From the NCBI GenBank assembly GCA_024734555.1, contig JANPWX010000452.1, positions 2,216,115 to 2,280,114 on the forward strand: a stretch of DNA of 64,000 bases, written 5' to 3'. Below are positions 1 to 13,740 of the stretch, piece by piece. The notes below the pieces were generated by a model, which saw nothing but the letters and a program-made list of their open reading frames with translations, was not told where the DNA came from and ran no database searches. Source of the stretch: Trochalopteron elliotii (lineage: Eukaryota; Chordata; Aves; Passeriformes; Leiothrichidae). Each line of letters starts with the position of its first letter. Positions within the stretch are counted from its first letter, which is position 1. Position numbers and translations under genes: made by a program.

Positions 1-3000
1 TACAGAGTATACAGAGTCAGGAGAAGAGTATTGCATGAGAAAAGAGGAAGGTGAACAGAACAAAGAACAAAAAAAGGAAAAGCAACTGTAAGGGGAGAAA
101 TTAAGTCATTCTCAAAATGTAAAATATGCATTGTCCTAATCAGATGGAGCTGCTAGATTAACTCCTTTCTCCAAGTTACCAGGATAATCTCTTTATTCTA
201 TTGCATCCCATCTGCTTGTCTAGCTGGCATGAGTTATATCCTTTACAAAATGGGCATGTGTGCTAAGCAGAGCTGACCTGTAAAATAAGAGCTTTCTTAA
301 ATAGGATATGAGGAAATTATTGGGCTCCACAGGCAAGCTTGCAGTCTCCTTTAAAGAAAGTTTTGTTTTAGACTTTCCAAAAGAGATAGAGGGAGGCCTT
401 GCAGCAATTGCATAATTTTAAATATTAAGGGTGTAAATTTCATAAAGCCTCAAACCATGCACAAGGCTTAATTTTCCCATATTTTCAAGATGGCTTGTAC
501 ATTGGCTAATGAAGTTCAACTTCGCCTCTGATGTTTTCAAGTTGAGTTTACTTTCTAGTACATCTTTCATGTCCTACCAGTCTCCTGGGTTACAAGCAGG
601 GACCACAATAGAGACATGGTTACATCCTGTTATAGATGCTTCTCTGAACCTTTGCCACTTTATGGATGTCCCTGTTTCCTTCCAATGATTTTTCAGTATT
701 TAGAGAGAGAAGATTGTACAGTCAGTCTCTCCTACTTTTATTAAAGGTAGTTCTCAAAATGGAGGATGATGTGGGACTGACACTTAAGTCAGGAACTTAT
801 TCACAAATCTGAACATTGTCCCAGGATTGCAACTGCAGTAAGAGCTGCTTGCATGACACTTGCTGGGGCAAATGAATGATGTATTATTTTAGTGTATTTT
901 CTTTGACAATTGCCAGAAGCAGAGATAATTCAGAGAAGAGTCTTTGTTTCTGTGACTCCACTGTGGTAGGAAACCACCCTGAAAACAGACTTTGCCATAA
1001 ACAGAACTGAGACCAAAAAAATATTTTTCCTGCCTTAGTGAGTGTAAGTGTTCTTACTGACACAAAAATAAAGTCTCTATTTTGGCTTGTGTCATGTTGA
1101 GCTGTTTGATAATTCAGTAACTAATAACAATTGTGTGTGTTATATGTACACACATTCAACAGGATCCTTAAATAAATTACTTGCATAATTGTGCAAAATG
1201 GAAATGAATAATTTGTTGTCAAGTAGGTCCTTGCAAACAGTAATTTACCCAAGAAACTCTCAAGGACAGCAGGAAAACAGGAAGGAAAGAAGAGAGAGGT
1301 AGAAAAATTTAACAGCAGAGGAAACAGACTGGATAGAGGAAGTGAAGCTCCAAAAACACTGAACACTTGGGAACAAACAGGATGAGCTGGCCATGAGTGC
1401 ATTCAGGTTGAAAATCAGGAACTAAACTAACTCTCAGAGCAGTGGGAGTGCCATGAACCCTATGGACCAAAGGTCCAATTTCCAAGATGGAGATTTAGCC
1501 CCTTTAGATGGAAGACTTTATGTGAAGTGTACACCTATGAGGCCAGGAGCTGATAGTCCAGGTAGCACTCTCATATTCTGTGTTTCTGTTTGTGAATATA
1601 GTTATCCTGTGTCTGGCTTGGAACTGAATAGAAAATGACCATATTATACTTATTTTCCCATGTTAACTTGCAAACTTGACTATGAACAGTAGATAGGCAG
1701 GGGTTAGACTGAATGTTGCACAAAAAGCCTCTCAAAATACTCACTTATTTCCAAAAATATGCGATTAATAATAAATGTCATAGCAATCATTATGAGGCTA
1801 CAGCTCATCTTGCATTCAGAAAGTGGAAACCTTCTTTACTTAGTATTTCTGGGTTTTTGTCATTAGCAGCTGCTATTTCAAATGCAGTCACATAGTAACT
1901 CTAGACAGTAAGTGGTAGTAGTCAAGCAGATTTAATTGGGTTTTTTTTTAAGAACTTTTCATGTGAGACCCAGTCCTCACCTCTGGTGGGAACTGGCAGA
2001 AGTACATGGGCAGAATCTTTATTAAGGTTGTTATAGTTCAGCCTGAAAAGTTGGTGACATTCCATTTTGAGCCTTTGTGTAGATCCACCTGTGAAAAGGA
2101 TACTGATTTTTTTTTTAATAATGGACAAGTTTGTGCACAAGCCAATTGATTCCTAAATCCATCTGTTCAAACCAGTATGTTATGCACTGTAAATCAGGAA
2201 ACTCATGAAAAATGAAAAGTGGTATTATCATATTAGAGAATTTTGCTCTGTTTGGCAATACATACATAATGCCAGTTCCCATAATCGACCAGACTTTTCC
2301 CTGTACTTTCAGAAGCCTGCAGGCTAAATGGAAGTGAATGCTGTGGGCATTATGGTCTTGATTATAAGGTGTATCCATTTTCATATCCTGGATGTCTGAC
2401 CATAGCCTCTGGGCATCTGTAATAGAGGAGCAGGTCCTACTAGCTCATGCATTTGTTACTTGTATCTGCAGCTGCACTTTATATTGGTTTGGAGCACTTC
2501 TGCTGTTAAACCTGCTCTAAGAACTATTTTGGGTAAGTCACCCTGAATGGATAATTCTGTTCTGGCTATTAGGTTTCACAGGTACAGCTCCTCATTAGAT
2601 CCCAGCTATTCTTCCCCAAGAATGCCATGCTTTCCAAGTTCTATTTTCATTCCTTTTGTTCACTCCTGTTTCCCTAATAATCAGTGTCCCTGTGGGCACC
2701 TAAAAGCTTGCACAGGTTTAAATCGCTCAGAACAATGTCTCAGTATTAGGTTCCAATCATGAGAATTTGAGGTGTCATACATAAAAATAATAAAATATGT
2801 TCTTATGGAGACAGAATTAGAGGATAAGGGCCAAGGAAAAAGTATAGAGAATTTGTATTTGACTTTGTCATTCTTCTGCAAAATGATATATTGCTTTTCA
2901 TCTCAAACTCAAGTTTTCTATTGTTGGGAGGAAAAAAGTAGAAAAAAAGGAAAAGTTTAGTTTTTCTACTAAATGTACTAGTTTCAGTTTCTGGAATTTT

Positions 3001-5799
3001 GACTTTTTCTCAATGTTTCGTTTTGCCCACACGAATGTACGTCATTCAGATTTTAGGAGGGGATATTTTTCTCTACCTTTTGGGGAAAATCTTGGTGGTG
3101 CTAATAGGAACTAACCAAAGAAGTTGAGAAATGTTTTTTGGTGGTTTTGGATTTTTTTTTTGGTGATGTGGTTTTTTTTCCCCATGTTGAAAGTCCTGTT
3201 TACTTTCTTCTCCTGTACCTTGTCACTGAAATAATTATTTTTCTTCTCAGTAAAATGTTTTCCTCCAAAGCCAAGTGAAGCCCAGTTATTGATAGTGTCC
3301 CTACTGTACACAGAGCAAAATGCTTTCTTGGATCATGACTGGATGAAATTTTCATTAAGTTTTGTCCCCAGAAGTCTGTTTCTTGGGCCCTTGGGTATAA
3401 AATAATATTTAAACACCAATTATGGGGAATGGGATGATATTGGCGTGAAGTTTTATGTTGTTTTGAATTTGTGGGATATTTTTTGAGTGATTTCTCCTCA
3501 ACAATAGTATTTTGAAACAAATGCATTTCAGTGTGGAGATCTGAGGCTATTTCCCCTGGCGGGCTTGGTTTATCTACTTTGGTGTGCTGTTCTCTTGCAT
3601 AGAAGTAGGCTGTGGTATTTCCATTTGCAAAGGCTGAAGATCCAGTCCTCTTGGCTGGCTGTGCAGAGGAGTAACTTTCTGCTCCTGGACTTCATCAGTG
3701 GTGGTGCTGCTTGGTGTGTGCTGCCCCAGACAATTTGATTCCTTTTTAAAAAACTTTTTGACAGTCCCTGACTAGTGTCCTGCAACATTCTTAACCAGGC
3801 TACTGCAAAGGATGAGGCTCAAGACATGCATTCTCCATCCTGGAAGAAAATTACTCTATCTCTGTGACTCATGTACCTACCTGATTCTCCTACAAGGCTG
3901 TGGGAGCTTGGGAACCTCATGAAAAATCACAAGTGAATAGGCTGACTGGGAAAGGATGAGAGATGGAAGTTTGCTGTGCTGAAAGTATCCCATGGCAATA
4001 CCAGAAATTTTGTGTGTGAGTTGGAGCAGTTGTACTTGACATGATCTCTTGAAAGAAGAAGCAAGCTTTGCACTGAAGCACTCTTTGTTTCCAGAGTCAG
4101 ATAAACCCAAAGGAAATATTCTGCTATTCCCATTTTACTGAAAAAGACAAGTGAGATATGAAATGTTCAGCTCAGAGATGCCCAGGAAGCACATGATAAA
4201 GTAGGAGACAGCTCGAAGCCTTTGTGTCCCAGTCAGTGTTCCCAAGAAGGACCAGCTTTTAGGAGGAACATGTCCTGAATATTCAGTTATTAATAGTGAT
4301 TTACATAACAGCATGTATCCCCATTTCAATATTACAGAATAGGACTCACTCTTCTTTTGTGAAAATGACCTGGATTTATTTCAGCAGTGATAAAATACTG
4401 TTGCAGAGAAAGGGCTGTGAAGAGTGGGGGGAGGGAGTATGAAACTAAAAATAAGAAATATGTACAGTACATAATTCTAACAATGTTATCTGAAAGACTG
4501 TAAAAATAGACTCAATTAGATATTGTCAGAGCTTTTTTCTCCATGCAGCTGCCTAGCCAAATATGACAATTTTTCAACAATATAAAAGTTCTAACACAAT
4601 GCATGATACATTGTACTGAATTCATTAACACTTTGCTACCTTAAACATCATTGTAAAGAAGGAAAATAATGTAAGAGAAGCTTGTCATTTTTTGTTGTTG
4701 CTCCTTTTGTTTCTGTGACATGTTTGGAATTGCATGCCTGCGAGAGTTTTGTGATCTAAATTTAATGATCCTAAAAGGGGTTTATAGTAAGGTATTGTTC
4801 TTTTCTCCTGCAGACATCCCTAGGCTGAGTGCTACATGAAAAGTGTGACTCAATTATACAAAAAAAATTAATTTATCTTTAAAAATAAAAAGCCTTTTCA
4901 TGCAGTATTTCCACAGGGATGTAGCCTTAGTGTAGAGCTTTTCTAACTCTGCTTTGCAGCAGTGTAATTCCTATGGAAAGAGAGTTTGCAGGCAGTACAT
5001 AGAATATCTACATGCACAAATGTGCCCCCCTTTCTGTGAATAAAGACATTATGATTAATGACAGTTGATATATTTGGCTTTGATTTGGCAATGGAATCTG
5101 CAGATCCCTGCTCTCATTCAAAGCTGGAAATTTACAAAATTACTGGAGTGGACAGTTGGTCACAGTGCAGATATCAAAACCTTAAAACCCAGATCTTCAG
5201 CATTGGAGTGAAACTTTTGACCCAGTTCTAACCTAGGTTTTTAGCTACCATTCTCTTACAAGTATTACATTTGAAATAGATAGACAGACAGATGGAAAGA
5301 AATTTGCAAAATTATTGGAGGTAAATTTGGATGCAAAATCAGGAATAGCATGTTGAACATATAAATTAAAATAATCATTGGTTTGGGCATGCTGTTGGGC
5401 TTTAAGATTATTTTTTGTGGATAAAGTACTGAAGTCTGTCATTTCCCTGTGGCTTGACCATCACAACTGAACTAGAGAGAAAGGAAAGCCCCAGGAATAA
5501 AGAAGAATCTCATGCATTTTTGAGAAGAAATAAGACTGATGACTGAGAAGACATCATTGGCTGGGCAATATAATAAATTTATAAATCTCTTATTTCCTCT
5601 TTTGTTCCAGTTTAGTGCAATGTGTAGTTCTGGAAAATCATATAGAATAATGCATGCCAAGTTGGACAAAACTTAACCAGGGTTCTTTCGCCTTTCTCTT
5701 TGACCCTTAGCCCTGGGCATCAGGAAAGATATTTATTCTGCATTCAGAGCATGAGCAAAGAGGATTGCTGTGAATACTTAATCAGGACATGGGAGGTGA
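1..5799. other. Non-coding DNA, no gene seen
   Basis: I see no protein-coding gene, RNA gene or recognisable transposon here. The reading frames present are under 110 codons, overlap on opposite strands and resemble no known family. The sequence is AT-rich with homopolymer runs of 8-10 T or A. One stretch at 2472-2532 is bounded by an acceptor-like and a donor-like splice signal and is treated under findings. A short GATA/GACA-like stutter at 5277-5293 is the only microsatellite-like patch. This could be an intron or an intergenic spacer, and the sequence alone does not decide between them. Confidence 0.7.
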
Positions 5800-5865
5800 T
5801 AGCAGTAGTTTCCAGGAGGTTAGACTAGAAATCTCTTCACTCCCAACAAGGAATGAATTCATAGC
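5800..5865 (+). repeat. Possible CR1 LINE 3' end, strongly diverged
   Basis: The segment reads roughly as the last 60 bases of a CR1 element: an AGGTTAGACTAGA-like block, then an 'aaatctcttcactcccaac' block in the place where CR1 tails have 'ggtcccttccaacc', then 'gaattcatag' where the ATTCTATG motif would be. The match is from memory of the avian CR1 tail and is imperfect. A clearer CR1 tail in the same orientation lies about 200 bases downstream, so this may be an older independent insertion. It could also be chance. Confidence 0.35.
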
Positions 5866-6033
5866 TGTGTTTCTCCAATTTTCCTGTTTCTGATCAGCTG
5901 AGTGTCAGACTGGTGTGGGGTTTTCATTGCTATAGATATAGGTGTGTGCAAGTACTGGATTCTCTCTGTTTCTCCTTTCCAAAGTGAACTTGAGAAAACT
6001 GCTGCTTCTTTCTGACCCTGGCCACCAGCTCTC

Positions 6034-6157
6034 AAGGTATTTAAGTCATGCAGATGTGGCACCTGGGACTTGGTTTAGTGGTGGTCTTGGAAGTGCTGAG
6101 CTAATGGTTGGACTCAATGATCTTAAAGGTCTTTTCCAACCTAAACCATTCTATGAA
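6034..6157 (+). mobile_element. CR1 LINE 3' end (5'-truncated)
   Basis: The order of blocks is that of the avian CR1 3' untranslated region: 'gatgtggcacctgggac', 'tggtttagtggtgg', 'aatggttggactcaatgatc', 'ttaaaggtcttttccaacc', and one ATTCTATG terminal motif at 6148-6155. CR1 is a non-LTR retrotransposon that usually inserts as short 5'-truncated copies, which fits this piece of about 125 bases. No coding part remains. The plus orientation follows from the terminal motif lying at the right-hand end. Exact left boundary is uncertain by about 20 bases. Confidence 0.88.
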
Positions 6158-6159
6158 AA

Positions 6160-6834
6160 CTGTGAAGGAGACATTGGAACATAAAAACTTTGAATTTGTA
6201 TATCTCTGGAATATTCTTCACAGCAATTGTGTATAAGTTTCATCTTTAGTTGTGGCATCTTGCACTGAACTAAACTGAGTTTAATGTGGAAAGATACTGT
6301 ACCAATCAAACACTGAAGAGATTAAGCCAGCTGAAGAGAGAGTCATGCACACTGCCTACTATATGATAACCATGGAAGAGCAGGACAGAATTTATTAGGG
6401 AAGCATTAGGCAGTGCAGGCAGTAAAGATGATGTTGGAAGTTGGGAAACACCCTGTGCCAAGGCAGTGCTTTCATGCTTCACCTCCTTACTGCCTACATT
6501 AATAAAACACCAGTCTGCACAAGGAAAAATAGCAGAATAGAGAAGGGGCAAAAACCCCAAATCAAACTCTAAACCAAACATCAACATAAAACCACCCCTA
6601 AACCAGCTCCACTCACCGTCCTCCCCTTTCCCCTCCCAAGATTTGGCCTGGGCATCTTCCTGAAAAACTAGAAACAGGCTGGCCAAACTAGAAGTATTTT
6701 AGTCACCACCAATATCATGGGACCAAAACGACACACTGAATGTTTTAACTAAGCACATTAGTTAGAAAACCAGATATTATGGAAAACATGTATTTTTGCA
6801 TTGTAGAAAATACATTCAGCATTCCTGCCTGTAG
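6160..6834. other. Non-coding DNA between repeats
   Basis: No gene or repeat recognised. A 126-codon minus-strand frame at 6306-6686 has no recognisable domain and is judged a chance ORF. Confidence 0.6.
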
Positions 6835-6836
6835 AT

Positions 6837-6876
6837 GTAAGAAAATTAACTCTATCCCAGCCAAACACAATATCAC
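6837..6876 (+). repeat. Short LTR-tail fragment
   Basis: About 30 bases here ('gaaaattaactctatcccag' followed by 'ccaaac') match the tail of a dispersed avian LTR-like repeat as I remember it. They also align, with a few differences, to the tail of the larger fragment at 53.7-54.1 kb in this window (around 54030-54057). Only the end of the element is present, so it is a truncated relic. The family name is not certain to me. Confidence 0.5.
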
Positions 6877-9800
6877 ATGTACATAACTACATAACTTTGG
6901 AAGAAGTTAGTTGATGCTATGTCCTGGTGGAAAAACAATCAAAGAGCAAAATTTTGTATTTTTTAAGATGTAGAGGTACCCTTTAAACTCAGTCATTTTC
7001 TGCATAAGCTTACTGAGTTCATTCTTTGTACCATTCCCCACTGTGCAATGATTGCTTCAGTTCCAACTGAGCTGAAATTAAGCCTCTGTCTTCCCCTGAA
7101 GCTTTGTTTTCACAAAGTCTGTAATTACAATTAAATTTAAACCACGTACATTTGCATGTGTATCCTTGTGAAGCCTCCTCTCTAGCACTGCTGTGTGGCC
7201 ATGGCATACACCTAGAATATGCTGACATCTGCTGAGGATCTTGGCTAACATAGCAGCAGGTTGTATTTTTGGTTGTTATTTTCTAATACTGAAGTAGTCC
7301 AGTGCTCTTCAGAGAGTAAAACAGCAACATGCTTGAAGGTGTGTGCTGCTAAATTAATTATGTAAGCTATGTGCAGCCATTTCTGATTTGGGAACATGCA
7401 ATTTACTAATCCTTTATTTAGGGATACAAGGCCTGATATCCAATAGAACTAAAAACTCTTTAGTTTTTTTTAGTGCCTGTCAGCCTCCATAGTTGATTTA
7501 TTTACCTTCTGAGTTTCATTATAACATTCAGTGGGAGGAAGAGGGAATGAGTCTGTGTTGCACTAAATTCTGCAGATGTTCACTAAGGTGCTCTTCGCTG
7601 CTTTTCACAGCATTGCTGAGGACTTTTAAACAGTTGAAGGATTTCTATTCCAGGGAGGTTTGGGTTCGAGTAGTGAATGAATCCCTCATCATAGTTACAA
7701 AAGTGTCTGTTTGTTAGAGCTCTCCAAGTTCCTTCCAGATAAAAGATGCTAATAGATGTAAGATAATCTGTACATGCAAGAATGTCGTCATTAATAAATA
7801 TTGAAGAAAAAAAAAAGCTCTCTGTGAACGATGTAAAATAACACCAATGAGTATTTAATCTGCTTTTTAAATTGAATTTTCAGCTTAAAGAGGGAAACTT
7901 TTCTTCTTGTTTGAAAAATTAAAATAGAAAAATGAATATTGAAATGTATTGGCTTGGGATTTTCAACGCAGTTTAAATAACTAATTAAGAAAAGTTGCAG
8001 GGAGGAAAAACATTAAAATATGCAATAATTTATTTTTAATAAGTGTAAAACAGATTATTTTAATTACCACATCTTTAAAAATATGGGGTAAATAAAATGC
8101 CTTAAATTGTCATTCATAGAGATTTGGAATTGAAGTATAGAGATTAAAGCCTTTTATCAGTAGATGCAGACAAAAGACTTAATGAATAACCAACACAGAA
8201 ATTAACTGAAATGACAGCTACATATTTTTTTGCTTGGTTTCCCATGTCTTCTGACACTTTTTCCCTTCTTGGGTTTTGCTTTTCAGAATAAGATGTTAGC
8301 CAGGTGAGGTTTCATCGTATCTTCTGTACCATTATTTTCTTTATTCAAAGATTTCAATCTGTTTTTAAATTTGCCTCTAGAATAGCAGCTTTCTGGTTGA
8401 CTTTCTTCCTGCACAAGGACTTGAAGGTGGATTCTAGTCTATATAATTTTTTTACACTGAATTTTCAGTCACACAGGTTTCCATTGAAGCCTTTGTAAGC
8501 GATGGTGCCAAAATCACGTAACACCAATCAAGCTTTGGCAAAGACTGCACACCCTTGCTGGAGTTAATATTTTATATTACTACATAAATGTTAGGTCCAA
8601 ATGCTCCTTACTTATTGTGCAGCTTTTTTAGAGGGGTTTCGAGGAGGCATTGGGCTGTCTGTCAGTGCATGAACTCTGTTCTCTTAACCTGGGTGTCTCT
8701 TGGAGTGAAAATTTCTCCCTTTTGATGCAACAAATTCCATGGAGAAACAGGGCACGACAGAGCCATGTTTGCTGTGTGGTGTCAAGTGGGGGTAAGGCTC
8801 CCTTCTTTGTGTAAGCACATGCTTTTTGTGGGCTTGCTCAAAGCCATCTAAATGACATGTACTCTGTGTTACTCACCTCGTGTTTACCCGAAAGCAGAGT
8901 CTGACCCTGAAGTGCCGTATTTGTCCTGGTTGTTACAAGGTTGTAGGTTCAATGTGCATAAATGAGTAATTGTCCTTTAGAGGCCTGGGCTTTAGTTCAC
9001 CCTGTTAGGGCTGCTGAGCCAACAAGCACAGAAAGAGCTGTACTTTGGCATCATCCCAAAAAGTTAGAGGTCGTGAGCCAAAAACCCCAGGAAAGCCTTT
9101 CAGCTTTCCCGTCAGCCCGGTGTGCTGGAGTTCAGAGCTGCTGATCTCACCTGGAACACGGCAGCAGCAGGAAGGTGGGGGAAGGGACAGCTCTTTCCAG
9201 GGAAGGGGTGTGCAAGGTCTCCAAGTCTACCAGCAGCCAGGAAAGATGTCCTCCTAGCAAGCAGGGAAACAAACAGGAATGTTTTGTCTTGAGTTTTTAT
9301 GAGAAATGTTTGTTCTCCCGTTGGCTTGTTCTATTATGCATCTGACTTTCTTGCTTCTTTAAGAGGGAGAAGATGTGCCAAGAAACCTCTGTCAGTAAGC
9401 CAGAATAGTTCTGTCATATCTTCCTCTCATTTTAGTGCTCCAGCTATTCTTCTTAGTGGGGAAAAATAATTTGGGAGTCCCTGGCAGTTTTGCTTTTTTT
9501 GAAGGAAACATGAAAAACGGGAGGATTTGGCCCGATGGTAGCTGAAAGCACTCAGGCTCTGCCAGGATTTAAATTCCTTGTGAACTCTGACCTGGAATGA
9601 ATACAACATGTGAAGCTACTGTTCCTCTATAATTCAGCATCCTTGTTTCCTGTGTGGGTTTTTCTCCCACCCCCCCAGTTTGTTGCTGTTAAACCTGGCT
9701 GAGGGGTTTATCCTTTCTAACAGGTATCTCTGCGAGGGAGAGGCTCTCACTGTTTTTACAGCCCCCTCAAGACTCCTGCTAAAAGGTACTGGAGCTTTGC

Positions 9801-12370
9801 CTTCCCTGGCGTTGGCAATGCTGCTGTTTTTGGATCCCAAGGCCTCCAGTTCAACCCCCCCACAGCAGACTTAGATTCCTCACAAGGTAAAAAGGCACTC
9901 CTTGGATTAAAGGGAGTGGTTGAATGCTGCTGTGTGGAGCACTGATGTGTTACAAGGGTTCTGGGCTCCTCGGCAGGAGCCTCTGTGTGCTGCCAGGGGA
10001 CTTCTCAGGCTCTCTTACTTAGAAATTACGTGGTGCTACACCAGCTCTGGGACTTGTAGATTTGCATTCACTCTGCAGCTTCATTAAAAATTTTAACTGG
10101 GACATATTTAGACTACTCAAGCTGCTTCTATAGAGTTGATTATTTTGTCTTGTCCTTAGAAAACAGCTTATCCTTGTGAAAATAACATATAAATTGTACT
10201 ATTATATTTAGTGCTGCAAGCTTTGCTGTTGCTGTTTAGTTTTCTTTTCCTTTTGAAGCTGTGGAATTTCTGACAAATAATGTCTTCTGAGTTAAAATCC
10301 ACCATAGGAAGAATATGTTCTATGTCTTTTCCATTTTTCTCACTGAATTCTCTGAACCTCTGTCATTAGCATGGTTATTACCTAGAGAATAAAGAAAAGA
10401 GAGAAAGGATGTTTCTGTAGGAAGACACAAGATAGTTCAGACCTGCCATTTCATCCTGAGGAAATATTAAATCCCTGTGCACCTCCATTCTGTCTATAAA
10501 GGGCATGAAGTGAGATCTGCACATTCTGGAGCGTTGTTTGTGTCTAAGTTTGTTGAAGAAAACGGATTCTCTCCTAAGAAAGCTTTTCTAGAAATAGAAA
10601 TGCTACTCTCATGAGCCCAGGTGTTTTGTGGTTTTCTGAATTCTGTTGCAAAACACTCTCCTTATGGGGCGTTGGGGTCAAGAATCTATGGCTTAATTCT
10701 CAGCGTTGAACTGCAGAAAAAATATATTGTGTAAATATTTCCTTTTCTAGCACTCAAATATCCAGAAAAATCTCTCTAAACGCAGGAGCAAGCAAACTTT
10801 ACACGTTATTCCATTCACTTCATTTTACATTTGAAAAATCGAGTTTATCTGAAATTGGATAAAGCTGCCACAGCATTTTTAGTCTGTGATGGCATTTGAG
10901 ACTTAATTTCTCCTGTGAAAGCACTGTTAGTTTCTGTGGAATTCTGCAGGTGCTCTGTGTTTGTGAGATCCAGGAGGTCTTAAATTTAGAGATGCTTGTC
11001 ACAGTCAGTTTCATGCAAAGCCTATAGTAAAGCAATCTGTCAATTAAAGAATGTGCCTCACCAGTCCATCCTTTTCCAAGTTTCCTATGTATGTGTTTAA
11101 AAAAAAAAAAAAAGTATAAGCCTAAATGCTGTTTGCTCTCTTTTTTAATTTTCTGGGAGCAGCAGGAAGTTATTTTCACACTTGATAAAGCTCAACCTTC
11201 ATAATGAAGGCAATGAAGAGAAAACTATGCATCAGAGCTTAAGACAGACTAAACTTGCAATACCAAGTAGGTTTTTAGAAGAACCTTCTCTGGGAGAAAG
11301 AACCTGAGTTGTTTCAAAGGAATTTTGAACAAACTTTTTGGGCTTCTTATACTGCCTTTACATTCTGTTGTAATTCTGTGTGCTGGAAATCTAATTTGGG
11401 GTTGCACAAAGGCTGTGACTGATTAAGATGTCTGGGGATGGAGTTGTGACTTTACCTCCTCTTTGGAAATGGCCACCTTTCGTGACACTGCAGCAACATT
11501 TGTTATCCTGTCTGAGGAATGGAGGAGCTGTGGGACTTGCTTACCCTCTCACCTCTGATTGAGGAGTGGGTGATAGGGTTTTTTTCAGAGGGAGGGAATT
11601 TGTCATTTTGTTGTGGGTTTTTTTTAATTATCCATAATATATATCTTGGAACAAGTAAGGATTGAATAAATTTGCTGTGGCTAGGAAATCACTGAGGACT
11701 TTTTTCTTGCCTGTTTTGAAGCCACCTATTTCTCTTTCCCTAGTTGTTGGAATTGATTAAATTTTACCCTTTACTCTGTAGTTACACACTGTAGTTCAGC
11801 CTTCCTGTCACAGAAGGCCTGACAATAATTCCCATCTGGTTATGAGCTTTGATATCACAAGAACTGTGATTGTTTAATGGTATTCTTAGAAAAAAACCAT
11901 CTACAGCATTCACTAACAAATTTGCTTTGCTACAGATTTTAGGCAGCACTAAACTTTGCAAGAATCACACTTCTTGAACCACTTTAAAAAACACGTTTAA
12001 GAGAAGCTAGCTAGTCTTGATTAAAATACCTGTTGATAATTTTTGAGGAAACACTCACTGCTTCTCTTCTCTGACATGTTTAGGTGTTGCTAATTTCTCT
12101 CCCTGCATCTGGAAGAACTTCCATTTGCATTTCTGGTGGCTGCCATAGGGTGGTGCCAGGCCATCAGTATATGCAGTACGAGACAATGGTTTGGGCTTCG
12201 AGCAGATCAGAAACCAAACGAGCTTTAAAATCTGATCTCGAATAATTCACAGTGCAAATAAACGAAGCAGCCAGTGCAAATACTTACTTTGATGCATTTT
12301 TTTTTAAATACTTGGCATAAAGGAAGGGTCTGTCTGGTATATACTGCTTTATGTGTGCCTGTTTGTGGGG
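6877..12370. other. Non-coding DNA, no gene seen
   Basis: No gene recognised. The sequence alternates AT-rich stretches (7740-8130, with many TAAT/ATTA cores) with somewhat GC-richer ones (8960-9260 and 9640-10020). The GC-richer parts hold short overlapping frames on both strands without known domains. They could be old unrecognised repeats. A poly-A run of about 15 lies at 11099-11113. Confidence 0.65.
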
Positions 12371-12427
12371 ATGCGCATATATATGTATATATATATGCAT
12401 GCATGTATATATGCATGCATGTGTGTA
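12371..12427. repeat. AT/GC alternating microsatellite, 57 bp
   Basis: Every base alternates purine-pyrimidine for 57 bases without interruption, mixing TA, GC, CA and TG steps. It includes ATGCATGCAT-type blocks that are self-complementary. Such tracts can adopt left-handed Z-DNA or extrude cruciforms. It is likely length-variable between individuals. Confidence 0.9.
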
Positions 12428-13740
12428 AAGTTTGACCTGAAATGTGTTTTTGCCCTAAGGATACTGATGTCTCGTTTTTGATCACATTCTACTAATGTGG
12501 CCTAATTAATAGCCCTCTTAGCATCTCTGGTAATGTTCAGGCTTTTGGTGTTTGTTGTGTGTATTTATTACAGACCTGCTAAGTGTTAAAGCTGACTGGA
12601 GAAAAATGATAGATTTCCAAGTTTAAAGAAACAATATCTATCTAATGCATGTTTAAGGAAGACTAATTTATTGCCTTAAACTCAGCTCACAATTGAGTGT
12701 CCAATGAAAGCAATGAAATATTAATATTTTAGAGTCATGTTTGAAATATCTCCCATCTATCTGGTTCAAAAATCTATATTATATTAATTATATAGATGTA
12801 CCAATTTATTCTTTGAACTATCTAAATCAGTTTCTAAAGTATGTGGTTTATAATAACTGAGGAGAAGAAATTAAGCCTGAGGTTAGTGACAGGGATATAC
12901 AAATATTTATTGAATATCCTATTTGAAAAGGCTACTGTCTGTGTAAGATAAAATGATAATAGTTGGAAATGAAAAAAAGAATATTATTGACAATATATTA
13001 CATAGATCAGGTCTAAAATGCTTGATTTCACATTTCTGTTTATGTTCACATTTAATAAAGAGGTTGAAGGTTTATATTTATAAAAGCATATCTTTAGAGG
13101 GGAAAACATTGACATTCACAACTCATTTGCTCTTGAACACCTTTTGTTAATGTATGAAATGAAATGCAGCATGTGGCCTGGCAACTGAATAAGCTAAAAT
13201 TAAGAATGATTTAACTTACATGTATTTGCAGAGCTTTGGAGTTACATGGAGACAAACACAGTAATTCTTCTGGCAAATCCTGGATGATGCTGCATTCTTT
13301 GCCAGGTAGCAGTAACTTAAAAACATAAACAAATAAACAACCTCCCACCTCCCCCCAAAAAAACTTCAAACCCAAAGCAAATAAAAAAAACCCCAAAACT
13401 TCACCCCACAATTCTTCTTTCTTTCTAATTTAAAAATTGAACTAACCTAAACAGAGCCTGAGTTGAATGATTTCAAATGCATGTGAATAACTTTGGAGAA
13501 TTGATGTAAATAACCAACAACAGCCAAACATGAATCCTTTGTGAATCAGACTTTTTGCCACACTAATTTTCCCCTCAGTGAATGGGAATAAGACCCACTT
13601 GTATCTGAGATGATGCTGTGAGTGACACTTTGAGGCTAAAAGCCTCTAAAATATTTGTAATAGTTTAGATAGTGATTATCCTGTCTAGACCTTTTACTCT
13701 TTACTAGACTTTCATTTAAATGTTTTGGGTGGGTTTTTGG
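12428..13740. other. Non-coding DNA, no gene seen
   Basis: AT-rich sequence with no recognised gene or repeat. The only frames are under 90 codons. An A- and C-rich simple stretch at about 13318-13405 is low complexity. Confidence 0.6.

Noticed and set aside
7664..7669. GTTCGA, resembling a tRNA T-loop word
   Set aside because: The flanks do not form a T-arm stem and no A box or cloverleaf fits upstream.
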